Shown here one piece after another: positions 8,471-16,027 of a stretch of DNA of 64,000 bases. The notes beneath the pieces are model-generated. The model had not been told where the DNA came from. It was given only the letters and a program-made list of their open reading frames with translations, and ran no database searches. Made by a program: the position numbers and the translations under genes. How positions within the stretch are numbered: position 1 is the stretch's first letter; every line of letters starts with the position of its first letter. The stretch comes from Oscillospiraceae bacterium (GTDB lineage: Bacteria; Bacillota; Clostridia; Oscillospirales; Oscillospiraceae), in contig JAFPWF010000003.1 in the NCBI GenBank assembly GCA_017395085.1, forward strand, positions 1-64,000, written 5' to 3'.

Positions 8471-9418
8471 ATGACTGAAAACACCCAATACAAAACGCTG
8501 GTCAATACTTGGCTAAAATCCAAACAAGCCATGATTACTGCGTCCACACATGCAAACTTCGTACTGATTGCGGAAAACCATCTGATTCCCCAATTTGGTC
8601 GAAGAAAGATCGGGTCAATCACTGAATCCGATATTCAAAAGTACATCCTGTACTTATATAACGATGGCCGCCTGGACAACTCCGGCGGCTTAACTGTTAA
8701 AACGATTCGGGATATTATTCTTGTGCTGCGTCTGTCGCTTACATATGCATACAAAGAAAAAGTGATTCCTTTGCTGAACTGGGATATGATTGAATACCCC
8801 AAGGATACTGGGATCAGGAAAGTGGTGTCGCTCTCAAAAGATGATGAGCAGAAATTGATTCAGTGCATCTATCTGCATATGAACCGGAAGACGGCGGGAG
8901 TTTTAATCGCCCTAATGACCGGGCTTAGGATCGGGGAACTCTGCGGTCTTAAGATGGGCGATATTTCTCTTGCAGCTAACACAATTTCTGTAACCCGAAC
9001 AGTTCAACGCATCTATGACAAAAGGAAAGGCACTACCTATATCCATGTTGGCCCCCCGAAAACCAAGAGCTCAGTCCGCATAATCCCGATCCCCTCGCTT
9101 CTCGGGAATATCATCAAAAAATACATGACGGATAATCCCAATCAGTATTTTCTAACAGGCAAAACTAAACCTACAGAGCCTCGTACATACCGCCAGTTTT
9201 TCGCGCGTTTCATTAAAAAATATGGTCTGAAAAAGGTAAAGTTCCATGAGATCCGGCACACCTTTGCTGTCCGTGCAATTGAGATCCCTGAGTTTGACAT
9301 TAAGTCTCTTTCAGAAATCCTCGGGCATAAGAACGTCTCATTTACTCTCAATGTCTATGGAAGTGCAAATCTACAACAGAAAATCAAGTGTATGAATCTG
9401 CTGAACGATTTATTGTAA
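8471..9418 (+). CDS. Tyrosine site-specific recombinase next to hsdS
   Basis: The 315-residue product has an N-terminal SAM-like/core-binding domain and a C-terminal catalytic domain with the tyrosine-recombinase residues: Arg153 in TGLRIGE, HEIRH with His259 and Arg262, His286 in LGHKN and the nucleophile Tyr296 in NVYG. AAGGAG lies 8 bases before ATG 8471; longer upstream frames lack such a site. Recombinases of this size that sit beside hsdS genes invert or shuffle hsdS cassettes in Firmicutes. The other plausible role is integrase of the MobA/MobC element on its right. Its stop codon lies inside a shared terminator stem. Confidence 0.9.
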   Translation: MTENTQYKTLVNTWLKSKQAMITASTHANFVLIAENHLIPQFGRRKIGSITESDIQKYILYLYNDGRLDNSGGLTVKTIRDIILVLRLSLTYAYKEKVIPLLNWDMIEYPKDTGIRKVVSLSKDDEQKLIQCIYLHMNRKTAGVLIALMTGLRIGELCGLKMGDISLAANTISVTRTVQRIYDKRKGTTYIHVGPPKTKSSVRIIPIPSLLGNIIKKYMTDNPNQYFLTGKTKPTEPRTYRQFFARFIKKYGLKKVKFHEIRHTFAVRAIEIPEFDIKSLSEILGHKNVSFTLNVYGSANLQQKIKCMNLLNDLL

Positions 9419-9471
9419 AGAAATGGTGCAGCATCGCCCGTTGTTTTGGACGATGCTGCACCATTTCTTTA
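9416..9471. terminator. Bidirectional terminator shared by recombinase and relaxase genes
   Basis: A perfect 21-bp inverted repeat (9416-9436 with 9451-9471, core TGCAGCATCG/CGATGCTGCA) with a 14-base loop starts and ends with TAAAG/CTTTA. The recombinase stop (9416-9418) and the relaxase stop (9469-9471) are the two outer ends of the stem, so one structure ends both convergent genes. Confidence 0.9.
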
Positions 9472-11025
9472 TACAATCTCAATAGAGGTTTCTCGGTCAA
9501 TCGCATCTTTTTCGGACAGAACTTTGTCAAGATTTGCGACTACAGTTTGAATCTCTTTGTGTTTTGCTCTTGCAAATGAGAACTCTTCATATTGCTCATT
9601 TTTCAAAGGGGTAAGCGATTCTTTTTCTTCTTTTAGATGCTGGAGCGTAGGAATCTTTTCACCGCCAGAAAGCTCTTTGAGTTGTCTTCGAGCTGCTTCA
9701 TACAGCGTTATTTCCGCGTCATGTTCTGCTCGGAATTGAGCTTTATTCTTTGCTCTCAAATAGTCGCTGTACGTTTTTTTGTTGGCATAGTATTGTCCGG
9801 AATACTTGATAAGAAGATTGACGGTCTTGAGCCGGGCCTCCGTTGCCTTCAGTTTTTCATGCTTCTCGTTTTTATCCTTGCCTGCCAATTCAAGAAGATC
9901 TGTCAATTCTTCTCGATTTTTGATGCCGTTCTCCTCGATAAACAAGAGTGTTTTTGCTGCCTCTTGGATGTTTGTTACCGTTACCTTTTGCGCGTACTTT
10001 GGATTCTCTTGAGCTTTTGCAATCGCCTGGAGATCAACAATTAGTTTAACAAATGGTTTAGGAGTTGCTATATCCTTCCTTGCCTGCTTCGCGTTTTTCT
10101 TAAAGAAAGCTTCAATATATGGACGATCAAAATCTGTTCCAAGCTTACGTGCGCTGATGAGTTTTTCCCTTTCAGGGATCTGATAACTAAATCGTCCGCG
10201 GCTTTCAAAGAGAAAGATCCCATAGTTTTCGAGAAGCTTATCTTTTAATTCTTCGACGGAATGGCTATCCTCCATTGAGACTGTAATCGCTTTTCGCAAG
10301 AAAGCAAGCCGCGTTTCAAATGTCGATTTTTCAGAATTATCAGAAGTGTTTGGTTCTTCTTTTGCTTGATTATCTAGAGCGACTTGTCCTCTTCTCGCGG
10401 CCCAATACTCTCGATCTGTTATTCGCACTTTGGCTGGAGAGAGAAGATCCACTTGATAAAGGTTTTCGCGTTGGCACATGAGCATCGTTTCTTGTTTTAG
10501 ATATTCGAGATAATTATCAGAAACATGATGCTTGAACCCAGCAAGAGAATCACTTGGAAGATCCATAAACGGGTTCCGCTCCACATCTTCCATACGAAGG
10601 CTGTTAATTACGATGTGGACATGAATGTTTCCTGCTCCATTGTGCCCGTCAGGATGAGTACAAACTATCGCTTGATGGCCGGGAAAATGCTCCTTGCAAA
10701 AATCAATTCCAAGCTCTTGCGCGCGCTCAACTGTCAGTCCATTGTCTTCTCGGTCACGAGGATCAAAGCTCAAAATGTAATGATGAGCTTTGATTTCTTC
10801 TTTTGATTTGTTTTTTCTATACTTCTCATTCAGCTCTGTGCAGTCACGAGGAAAAGTTTGTGGTGTGCAGTATATTCCATCAATGAGGATTCCTTCGCGC
10901 TCTACGAGATGGCCATATTCATCGCGGATTGGCTTGCTGTTTAACTCGTTGTGTTGGTACTTCAAGTATTGAACAGCATCAATATATCGAGTATTCTTAA
11001 CAGCTATGTGTTTAATTACAGCCAT
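9469..11025 (-). CDS. MobA-type relaxase / mobilization nuclease
   Basis: Relaxases nick one strand at oriT and stay covalently attached to it to start conjugal transfer. This 518-residue protein has the N-terminal relaxase domain: HHYILSFDPRD at 81-91 and the metal-binding triad HPDGHNGAGNIHVH at 124-137 (His124, His135, His137). Tyr14 or Tyr20 is the likely nicking tyrosine. The C-terminal half (about 240-518) is charged and helical. The ATG at 11025 follows GGAGAAAG and overlaps the end of mobC by 14 bases, so the two are translationally coupled. No coupling protein or type IV secretion genes are nearby, so the element is probably mobilizable by a helper. Confidence 0.92.
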   Translation of the reverse strand: MAVIKHIAVKNTRYIDAVQYLKYQHNELNSKPIRDEYGHLVEREGILIDGIYCTPQTFPRDCTELNEKYRKNKSKEEIKAHHYILSFDPRDREDNGLTVERAQELGIDFCKEHFPGHQAIVCTHPDGHNGAGNIHVHIVINSLRMEDVERNPFMDLPSDSLAGFKHHVSDNYLEYLKQETMLMCQRENLYQVDLLSPAKVRITDREYWAARRGQVALDNQAKEEPNTSDNSEKSTFETRLAFLRKAITVSMEDSHSVEELKDKLLENYGIFLFESRGRFSYQIPEREKLISARKLGTDFDRPYIEAFFKKNAKQARKDIATPKPFVKLIVDLQAIAKAQENPKYAQKVTVTNIQEAAKTLLFIEENGIKNREELTDLLELAGKDKNEKHEKLKATEARLKTVNLLIKYSGQYYANKKTYSDYLRAKNKAQFRAEHDAEITLYEAARRQLKELSGGEKIPTLQHLKEEKESLTPLKNEQYEEFSFARAKHKEIQTVVANLDKVLSEKDAIDRETSIEIV

Positions 11026-11386
11026 ATTCTTTCTCCACAGCTCGGTTAAAATCGTCGATTGACAGATCTAATTTAGTAATCTCTCGTTTTATTTCTTCTA
11101 AAACCGGTTGGGTTGTTTCGCCGCCCTGATTCAGATGACGCGCGATTTGATTAAGATTGTTCCCCAGCTTATTGATGTTACGGAGCTCTTGAAGAATCTC
11201 CCGCTCGTCGTGAATGATGATCGGGAGCTTTTTGATCGGCTGGTTAAGTAACGCTCTGCGGCAATAATCCGAAAAAGAGATACCGCATTTACCCGCTTCA
11301 TAGGAAATCATATCGTACATTTCCTGTGAGATGCGAAAACAAACTATCTTATCTTTCTGTCCAAATTCGCTTTTCGGTTTTGACAT
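11012..11386 (-). CDS. MobC-like relaxosome accessory protein
   Basis: The 124-residue protein has a ribbon-helix-helix-like N-terminus (IVCFRISQEMYDMISYEA) and the hallmark LGNNLNQIARHLNQGG of MobC proteins at about 76-91. MobC binds oriT and opens the DNA for the relaxase. It is immediately upstream of, and overlaps, the relaxase gene. The DNA before it is repeat-rich and probably holds oriT. Confidence 0.88.
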   Translation of the reverse strand: MSKPKSEFGQKDKIVCFRISQEMYDMISYEAGKCGISFSDYCRRALLNQPIKKLPIIIHDEREILQELRNINKLGNNLNQIARHLNQGGETTQPVLEEIKREITKLDLSIDDFNRAVEKEYGCN

Positions 11387-11476
11387 TATGAACTCCTTTT
11401 GATTAGCGTAAGCGGAATCAAAACTGTGACTGCTTCAAGCAGGCACCGCAATGAAATTGCAAATTGTGTTGAGGGA

Positions 11477-11534
11477 TTGGGGAGCGAAATCCCCAACAAG
11501 TGCAGCGTTCACACTTCATGAAATGAATAAGTGT
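11477..11534. other. Candidate oriT region upstream of mobC
   Basis: In the 216-base gene-free stretch before mobC, TTGGGGA/TCCCCAA (11477-11483 with 11490-11496, GCGAAA loop) and ACACTT/AAGTGT (11511-11516 with 11529-11534) form two close inverted repeats. AATACGATGCG follows. Small stem-loops next to the mobC-relaxase start are the usual position and form of an oriT. The nick site itself cannot be read with certainty. Confidence 0.45.
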
Positions 11535-11570
11535 AATACGATGCGAAACTTGCTCTAAGAGAGAGAATTA

Positions 11571-11598
11571 CCGTCCAGAACGCATTCTGGACGGTTTT
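11571..11598 (+). terminator. Perfect hairpin with plus-strand T tail
   Basis: CCGTCCAGAA, a CGCA loop and TTCTGGACGG form a 10-bp perfect stem followed by TTTTCCTTTTA on the plus strand. On the minus strand it lies just after the stop of the gene ending at 11603, so it probably also ends that operon. Confidence 0.75.
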
Positions 11599-11602
11599 CC
11601 TT

Positions 11603-11920
11603 TTACGTCCGGCGTTCTACGAACCACCGTCCGATATTGTTTCCTGTCAAGTTTGCACTTCTTTCAAAAAACAAATAGCTCTCTTTTCCTCGAACTCGGA
11701 TCTTGTATCGATCTCCTTGGCCACCGGCTCGCATCGCTGCGGCCTGGGTGATTTGCAAAACTTTATCGATCTCATATGTGACGCCATCTTCCCAAATGAT
11801 TTCTCTGGGAAGCATTACTCCGTCTTCTCGAAAATCGACTTTGACTTGCACATAAACTTTTGGACTTCTCGGTTTTGGTTGAGACTGTCCGGAGATTCTC
11901 GCATTCGTTGCTGTCTCCAT
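11603..11920 (-). CDS. Conserved hypothetical protein of clostridial mobile elements
   Basis: The 105-residue soluble protein has VYVQVKVDFREDGVMLPREI, then WEDGVTYEID, AGGQGDRYKIRV and GRWFVERR. I recognise this as a small conserved protein that recurs near LexA/UmuC-type genes in Clostridia, but no function is known to me. Its ATG (11920) directly follows the stop of the HTH gene upstream (TAAATG), so the two form an operon leading away from the SOS-like module. Confidence 0.6.
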   Translation of the reverse strand: METATNARISGQSQPKPRSPKVYVQVKVDFREDGVMLPREIIWEDGVTYEIDKVLQITQAAAMRAGGQGDRYKIRVRGKESYLFFERSANLTGNNIGRWFVERRT

Positions 11921-12160
11921 TTAGTGTTTCTCCTTTGTCTCTGTAAAAAAATCTGACATGCTTATTGAGAGCGCGATACAGATTTTTTCTATCGATTCTA
12001 CGGATAATTGGGTTCCTCTGCTCCTTGCGCGCATAAAAGTAGAATAACTCACACCGCTGCACACTGAAAGCTGATTGAGAGACATTTCATGATTGTAAGC
12101 AAGTTCCGTAGCTCTTTCGACAGTGTTCACAACCCATCCCTCCTTCAACAGAATCGCCAT
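11921..12160 (-). CDS. Small XRE-family HTH regulator
   Basis: The 79-residue protein is little more than one helix-turn-helix domain: MSLNQLSVCSGVSYSTFMRA forms the two HTH helices and LSVESIEKICIALSISMSDFF is the typical Cro/CI C-terminal helix pair. It probably represses its own operon. A tandem repeat, TGCAATTAT twice, lies directly upstream and is a candidate operator. It sits between the LexA-type repressor gene and the 105-residue conserved gene on the same strand. Confidence 0.85.
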   Translation of the reverse strand: MAILLKEGWVVNTVERATELAYNHEMSLNQLSVCSGVSYSTFMRARSRGTQLSVESIEKICIALSISMSDFFTETKEKH

Positions 12161-12170
12161 TTAATCATGG

Positions 12171-12191
12171 TGCAATTATCGTTGCAATTAT
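12171..12191. repeat. Tandem TGCAATTAT repeat upstream of the HTH gene
   Basis: TGCAATTAT occurs at 12171-12179 and 12183-12191, a spacing of 12 bases. It lies 10 bases upstream of the HTH start codon, so it is a plausible operator. Confidence 0.45.
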
Positions 12192-12225
12192 TATTCTAAA
12201 CTCTTTGGTGTCCAAAAGAACGGAC

Positions 12226-13059
12226 TCAATTGAGAACTCGACCAACAATTTCAAATCTCGTTTCAGGCGAAACGAAAATCGGATCGTATTTCTTGTTATA
12301 AGAAATCAAAACAGGTTGAAGATGAATAACACCATCAACATCCGTAAAATCATCGCGCAACTCTTCATTTGGTTCACGCAAGTTATATGACTTCATATAA
12401 CCTTGATCTCCATAAAAGAACACACCAACATCACCTGGATGGAGCTCTTTTGTTTCCTGAACCCAAACAAGTTGGCCATCATTGTATGTCGGTTCCATAC
12501 TGTCTCCTTTTACACGAAGTGCAAATTTCGCGCCGGCAGGAACAGTAGATTTCGGAACGCTAATCATTTCATAATTGCCTTCGTCAAGAAATTCGCCAGT
12601 GCCAGCAGAAACCGGTAAATAGCTCAAAGGCATATCGATGTATTCGATTTCGTGGATGAAAGGTTCCGGTGCATAACGTCCAGAAGCCACCAAGTCGTTT
12701 TCATACTCAGCGACTTTTCGACGCCCCTCTTTGTTCAGTTTTCGAGGGAGGGAACCAAAGTATTCAAATCCGTTTTCAAGATTGAGGGCATAGCAGAGCG
12801 CGACTAATTGATAACATGTGGGAGTGGTCTCACCGATTTCCCAACGCCGTACAATGTCGCGGTGAAGATTAACTCCATAAGTTCCAACGAGATATCGCAG
12901 ATCAGCACGGGAAAGTCCAAGCTCCTCTCTCGCGATCTCGATTTGTCGGCCTATAGTATTCTTTTCTTTTTCTTCATCTGCGTTGTATCTATCTCCGGTC
13001 AAAAAATCAAGAGACACAATCTTGCTGTCAGATTCATTTCTGATTTTTTTCTTTGCCAT
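12226..13059 (-). CDS. LexA/CI-type self-cleaving repressor (XRE HTH plus S24 peptidase)
   Basis: The 277-residue protein has an XRE-type HTH (about 35-100) and a C-terminal S24 peptidase domain. The expected cleavage site is Ala152-Gly153 in VSAGTG, the nucleophile is Ser187 in VKGDSMEP and the general base is probably Lys223 in GYMKSYN. Such repressors cleave themselves when RecA filaments form on damaged DNA. ATG 13059 is preceded by GGAGGG and is preferred over longer frames that run into the promoter region. It is divergent from the Y-family polymerase gene, with consensus promoters in both directions and an inverted repeat between them, so it very probably controls both. Confidence 0.9.
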   Translation of the reverse strand: MAKKKIRNESDSKIVSLDFLTGDRYNADEEKEKNTIGRQIEIAREELGLSRADLRYLVGTYGVNLHRDIVRRWEIGETTPTCYQLVALCYALNLENGFEYFGSLPRKLNKEGRRKVAEYENDLVASGRYAPEPFIHEIEYIDMPLSYLPVSAGTGEFLDEGNYEMISVPKSTVPAGAKFALRVKGDSMEPTYNDGQLVWVQETKELHPGDVGVFFYGDQGYMKSYNLREPNEELRDDFTDVDGVIHLQPVLISYNKKYDPIFVSPETRFEIVGRVLN

Positions 13060-13086
13060 GATGATCCCTCCTTCATGTGTAAGCCA

Positions 13087-13115
13087 AGTATATATAAGGA
13101 AACATCGCTTGTCAA
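13087..13115 (-). promoter_or_regulatory. Consensus promoter of the LexA-type repressor gene
   Basis: On the minus strand TTGACA (13115-13110), a 17-base spacer and TATACT (13092-13087) lie about 28 bases before the start codon. Confidence 0.8.
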
Positions 13116-13127
13116 GAGAAAAGCTAC

Positions 13128-13164
13128 AAATTAGTGACATATGTCCTCTTGTAATCACTAATTT
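13128..13164. promoter_or_regulatory. Inverted-repeat operator between repressor and polymerase genes
   Basis: AAATTAGTGA (13128-13137) and TCACTAATTT (13155-13164) are perfect 10-bp inverted half-sites separated by 17 bases. The right half lies inside the spacer of the polymerase promoter, so a bound repressor would block RNA polymerase. The left half lies just upstream of the repressor's own -35. Confidence 0.65.
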
Positions 13165-13177
13165 ATTGCATTATAAT
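13149..13177 (+). promoter_or_regulatory. Consensus promoter of the Y-family polymerase operon
   Basis: TTGTAA (13149-13154), a 17-base spacer and TATAAT (13172-13177) lie 31 bases before the start codon. The spacer contains an operator half-site. Confidence 0.8.
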
Positions 13178-13208
13178 AGCCTCGCACTCGACGAGAGGAG
13201 GTGAGGCT

Positions 13209-14450
13209 ATGCAGCAGCGTGTGATCTTGCACAGCGATATGAATTCATTTTACGCATCTGTCGAAGCAATGCTTGATCCTACACTCAAGGGGAAAGCAAT
13301 CGCAGTCTGTGGATCGACAGAAGAGCGTCACGGGATTGTTTTAGCAAAATCTGAGTTGGCAAAAAAAGCTGGCGTTAAGACTGGAATGGTTTCCTGGGAA
13401 GCTCGACAGAGATGCCCGAACTTAATCATGGTTCCGCCCCAATATGATGAGTACCTGAAGTATTCCAAGCTCGCCCATGAAATCTATTATCGCTACACTG
13501 ATCTCGTTGAACCGTTTGGAATGGATGAATGTTGGCTCGATTGCACGAACAACCTTCACGGTTTTGACTCTGCCCTTTCTCTCGCTGAATCAATTCGTAA
13601 AGCAACGCGCGAAGAGCTTGGCCTTACCGTCAGCATTGGAGTGTCCTTTAATAAAATCTTTGCAAAGCTCGGAAGCGATTTGAAAAAACCGGATGCTATC
13701 ACCTGCATTACGCAAGAAAACTTTGAAGATGTTGTGTGGCCACTCGCTGTGTCAGAAATGATCTATGTTGGTCATGCAACTGAGGCGAAGCTCGCAAAAT
13801 ACGGAGTTCATACAATAGGTGAACTCGCTGCTACGCCCCCTCAACTCCTTATCAATTGGTTTGGCATCAATGGACTAAAGCTGTGGCGATTTGCAAGTGG
13901 CACTGACGAGAGTCGGGTAATGCAAAAAGACTTTGTTAGCCCTGTTAAATCTATCGGCCACGGCATTACATGCACAGCGGATCTTGAAAATGATAACGAA
14001 GTACATAACGTAATGCTCGAACTCTCACAGGATGTGGGGCACCGTCTCCGCGTTCACGAACTCTGCGCAACAGGAGTACAGATTTGGATTCGCTCGAATG
14101 ATTTGTCTGGAGAGCAGTTTCAATGTCGGCTTCCTGTGCGAACACAACTCCCTTGTGAGATTGCTGCCGCTGGTTTCAAATTATTCCATGAGCGTTATAA
14201 GTGGAATAACAATGTTCGAGCAGTCTGCATCAGAGCAATCAATCTCGTTCCCAAAAATGAAAATGAACAGCTTACTATTTTTGATGACATAGCGTGGCGG
14301 GAACGTAGAGAGCGTTTGGAAGACACAGTAGAAATCCTACGATCAAGATTTGGAAAACAGGCAATAACCTACGCCTCGTTGCTTGGCGATTTGAAAATGC
14401 CAGGTGATGGCCGCGAAAAGGTTAGAATGCCGGGGCTTATGTATCAGTGA
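13209..14450 (+). CDS. Y-family translesion DNA polymerase (UmuC/DinB-like)
   Basis: This error-prone polymerase copies past damaged bases. The 413-residue protein has the Y-family N-terminal motif HSDMNSFYASVE (Asp10), the steric-gate region and the catalytic pair Asp106-Glu107 in MDECWLD. Little-finger sequences follow, with KSIGHGITC, through to the C-terminus. The start codon follows GAGAGGAGGTGAGG. It is the first gene of an operon divergent from a LexA-type repressor, which implies DNA-damage induction. No umuD is present; the S24 repressor is the only UmuD-like protein nearby. Lower GC than the flanking chromosome agrees with horizontal origin. Confidence 0.95.
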   Translation: MQQRVILHSDMNSFYASVEAMLDPTLKGKAIAVCGSTEERHGIVLAKSELAKKAGVKTGMVSWEARQRCPNLIMVPPQYDEYLKYSKLAHEIYYRYTDLVEPFGMDECWLDCTNNLHGFDSALSLAESIRKATREELGLTVSIGVSFNKIFAKLGSDLKKPDAITCITQENFEDVVWPLAVSEMIYVGHATEAKLAKYGVHTIGELAATPPQLLINWFGINGLKLWRFASGTDESRVMQKDFVSPVKSIGHGITCTADLENDNEVHNVMLELSQDVGHRLRVHELCATGVQIWIRSNDLSGEQFQCRLPVRTQLPCEIAAAGFKLFHERYKWNNNVRAVCIRAINLVPKNENEQLTIFDDIAWRERRERLEDTVEILRSRFGKQAITYASLLGDLKMPGDGREKVRMPGLMYQ

Positions 14451-14461
14451 GGAGGTCAAGA

Positions 14462-14659
14462 ATGATATTTCGCAACGACTACAGTTCGCATGTGGCGAAC
14501 TCTTTTACCCCATGTTATGGATGCACTTGCGCAGGGTGCGCTTACTGCGATTATTCTGAGGAGCGCCTATTATCGCTCGATGATGCGGAAACCAGAATGA
14601 AGATTAGCAGCATACCAAATCTTGCCGTTATAAATATTGCAAGGGTAGCTTTCGCGTGA
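14462..14659 (+). CDS. Small Cys-rich protein in the SOS-like operon
   Basis: The 65-residue protein contains the cluster CYGCTCAGCAYC at residues 18-29, with five Cys, followed by DYSEER. The spacing resembles a metal-binding knuckle. GAGGAGG at the polymerase stop sits 7-8 bases before ATG 14462, so it is translated as part of the operon; an earlier in-frame GTG at 14447 overlaps that site. I do not recognise the family. Its fixed place between the polymerase and the ImmA-like peptidase suggests a role in the damage response. Confidence 0.7.
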   Translation: MIFRNDYSSHVANSFTPCYGCTCAGCAYCDYSEERLLSLDDAETRMKISSIPNLAVINIARVAFA

Positions 14660-14675
14660 TTTGACAGGAGAGAAC

Positions 14676-15410
14676 ATGAGTCGATATTTGAGCTTACAAG
14701 ATTTGGAGATCATTGCGGACGGAGTTACCCAAAAATACTTTCAATTCCTTCAGGCAAAACCGGGCGCCCTCCCTCCCATTGATCCAGTCCTTCTTGCAGA
14801 GGAAATCATTCACCTTAATGTCCGTTTTCTTCCTCTTTGCTCTGATGGTTCAATCCTTGGATTAACTGCATTTGACGATATCGACTTGAGTTTTTTTATG
14901 TCAGACGGGAGTATTACAACGCAGCATATTTCTAACAGTGATGTGGTAATAGACTCTGACTTACAATCAAACGGAGTTCCTGGCCGTTGCAATTTTACGA
15001 TAGCACATGAAACAGGCCATCAGATCCTTTATAAACTTTTCCCCGCAGACTACGGAATGGTCTGCAATCGCAAAACACATATTCTGAATAGGAGGAAAAA
15101 AGAATCTCATAATTGGGTTGAATGGCAAGCTGATTCTTTAGCTTCGTTTATCATGATGCCGAGGTTATTGATCAGCGAATCCATGTCTCGCTTTGGACTC
15201 GGAGAAAAAGTCGAAATGCTCAATAGGGTATTTCGTCCTACTGTATTTCAACACTTTTGTGATATGGCAACATACCTCGGCGTTTCAAAACAAGCACTTA
15301 GTATCCGGCTAAAGCAATTAGGATATCTGGATATAAACCGAGACTATCTATCAAACCCATATGAGCTTCTTAGAATCTACTGTGATGAATCTGAACTTCA
15401 GCAGTTATAG
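14676..15410 (+). CDS. ImmA/IrrE-family metallopeptidase
   Basis: The 244-residue protein carries the zinc motif HETGH at 111-115 (FTIAHETGHQIL) and a downstream acidic ligand in EWQADSLASF (about 149-153), as in ImmA/IrrE peptidases. In ICEBs1 and Deinococcus these enzymes cleave an XRE-type repressor to switch on mobility or damage genes. AGGAGA lies 6 bases before ATG 14676. It shares an operon with the Y-family polymerase. Possible targets are the small HTH protein (12160) or the LexA-type repressor (13059). Confidence 0.9.
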   Translation: MSRYLSLQDLEIIADGVTQKYFQFLQAKPGALPPIDPVLLAEEIIHLNVRFLPLCSDGSILGLTAFDDIDLSFFMSDGSITTQHISNSDVVIDSDLQSNGVPGRCNFTIAHETGHQILYKLFPADYGMVCNRKTHILNRRKKESHNWVEWQADSLASFIMMPRLLISESMSRFGLGEKVEMLNRVFRPTVFQHFCDMATYLGVSKQALSIRLKQLGYLDINRDYLSNPYELLRIYCDESELQQL

Positions 15411-15594
15411 AGAGCTCAAAAAAGAAACATCTCAGCCACCTAAAACCGTGTCTATCGGCGCAGATATTCTTTGTCCAGATTGCAATAAAAAGATTGGCGT
15501 AAAAAAGTCTGCATGTAGCGGGTACTTAGAGTTTAAGTGCCCTCGCTGCCAAAAAACATACATACGGAATCTGTCGCTTCGTCGTGCAATGTAG
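15385..15594 (+). CDS. Zinc-ribbon protein overlapping the peptidase gene
   Basis: The protein of about 69 residues has CPDC and CPRC pairs about 27 residues apart, a small zinc ribbon like those of Com-type translational regulators or transcription factors. Its proposed start lies inside the 3' end of the ImmA-like gene in another frame, which makes translational coupling likely, although the ribosome binding site is weak; an ATG at 15361 is also in frame. It is the last gene of the operon before a terminator. No closer function is visible. Confidence 0.65.
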   Translation: MNLNFSSYRELKKETSQPPKTVSIGADILCPDCNKKIGVKKSACSGYLEFKCPRCQKTYIRNLSLRRAM

Positions 15595-15691
15595 TATTCC
15601 GTAATAACCAAATAGTTTAATAGCAAACGCGAGCACCGAGCAACGGGCCTTTGCATGGCTGCGGTCATGCACTGATGAAACAGCACCAAAT

Positions 15692-15747
15692 AGCCGGGCG
15701 GCGTCACAGGATAACTTTATCCTGCTGACACTGCCCGGCTTTTTTTA
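15692..15747 (+). terminator. Terminator of the polymerase operon
   Basis: AGCCGGGC (15692-15699) and GCCCGGCT (15733-15740), with an inner AGGATA/TATCCT stem, are followed by seven T. The 97 bases between the last gene (15594) and this stem contain short stems but no gene I can see. Confidence 0.88.
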
Positions 15748-15897
15748 TTTCTCCAAATAGAATATCGAGCCTGAGTTGCAATAGGGCAAAGGATATTTCT
15801 TATACGACGCGCGCAGAAATGAGATTTGCAAAAAGTCGTAGGAAATACCCTCGACCTTGTGCGCTCATTTTCAGGCTGCAAGTTGAGATTCCGATGA

Positions 15898-16027
15898 ATG
15901 GACTGTCCTTTGCCCCGCTTACAGGCAGAAAGGACAGTCCATGAAAAATAGATGGGAGTGTTATCTCTCCGAATACCCGTGATCTCCGGTTTGTTCCCGA
16001 CAAACAAAACCATTCAAAGGAGATCAC
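15898..16027 (+). promoter_or_regulatory. Structured leader that may hide the ribosome binding site
   Basis: Two strong inverted repeats lie before the gene at 16032. ATGGACTGTCCTTT (15898-15911) pairs perfectly with 15929-15942. GTGATCTCC (15979-15987) pairs with GGAGATCAC (16019-16027) and encloses GTTTGT/ACAAAC. The second stem contains the AAAGGAG site of the gene, so the start may be shut unless the stem opens. The gene-free stretch 15748-15897 upstream is also rich in imperfect repeats. Confidence 0.55.

Noticed and set aside
15717-16013. Minus-strand frames (98 and 75 codons) in the gap before the sigma-like gene
   Set aside because: No ribosome site, no motif, and the region is dominated by inverted repeats that fit a structured leader better.
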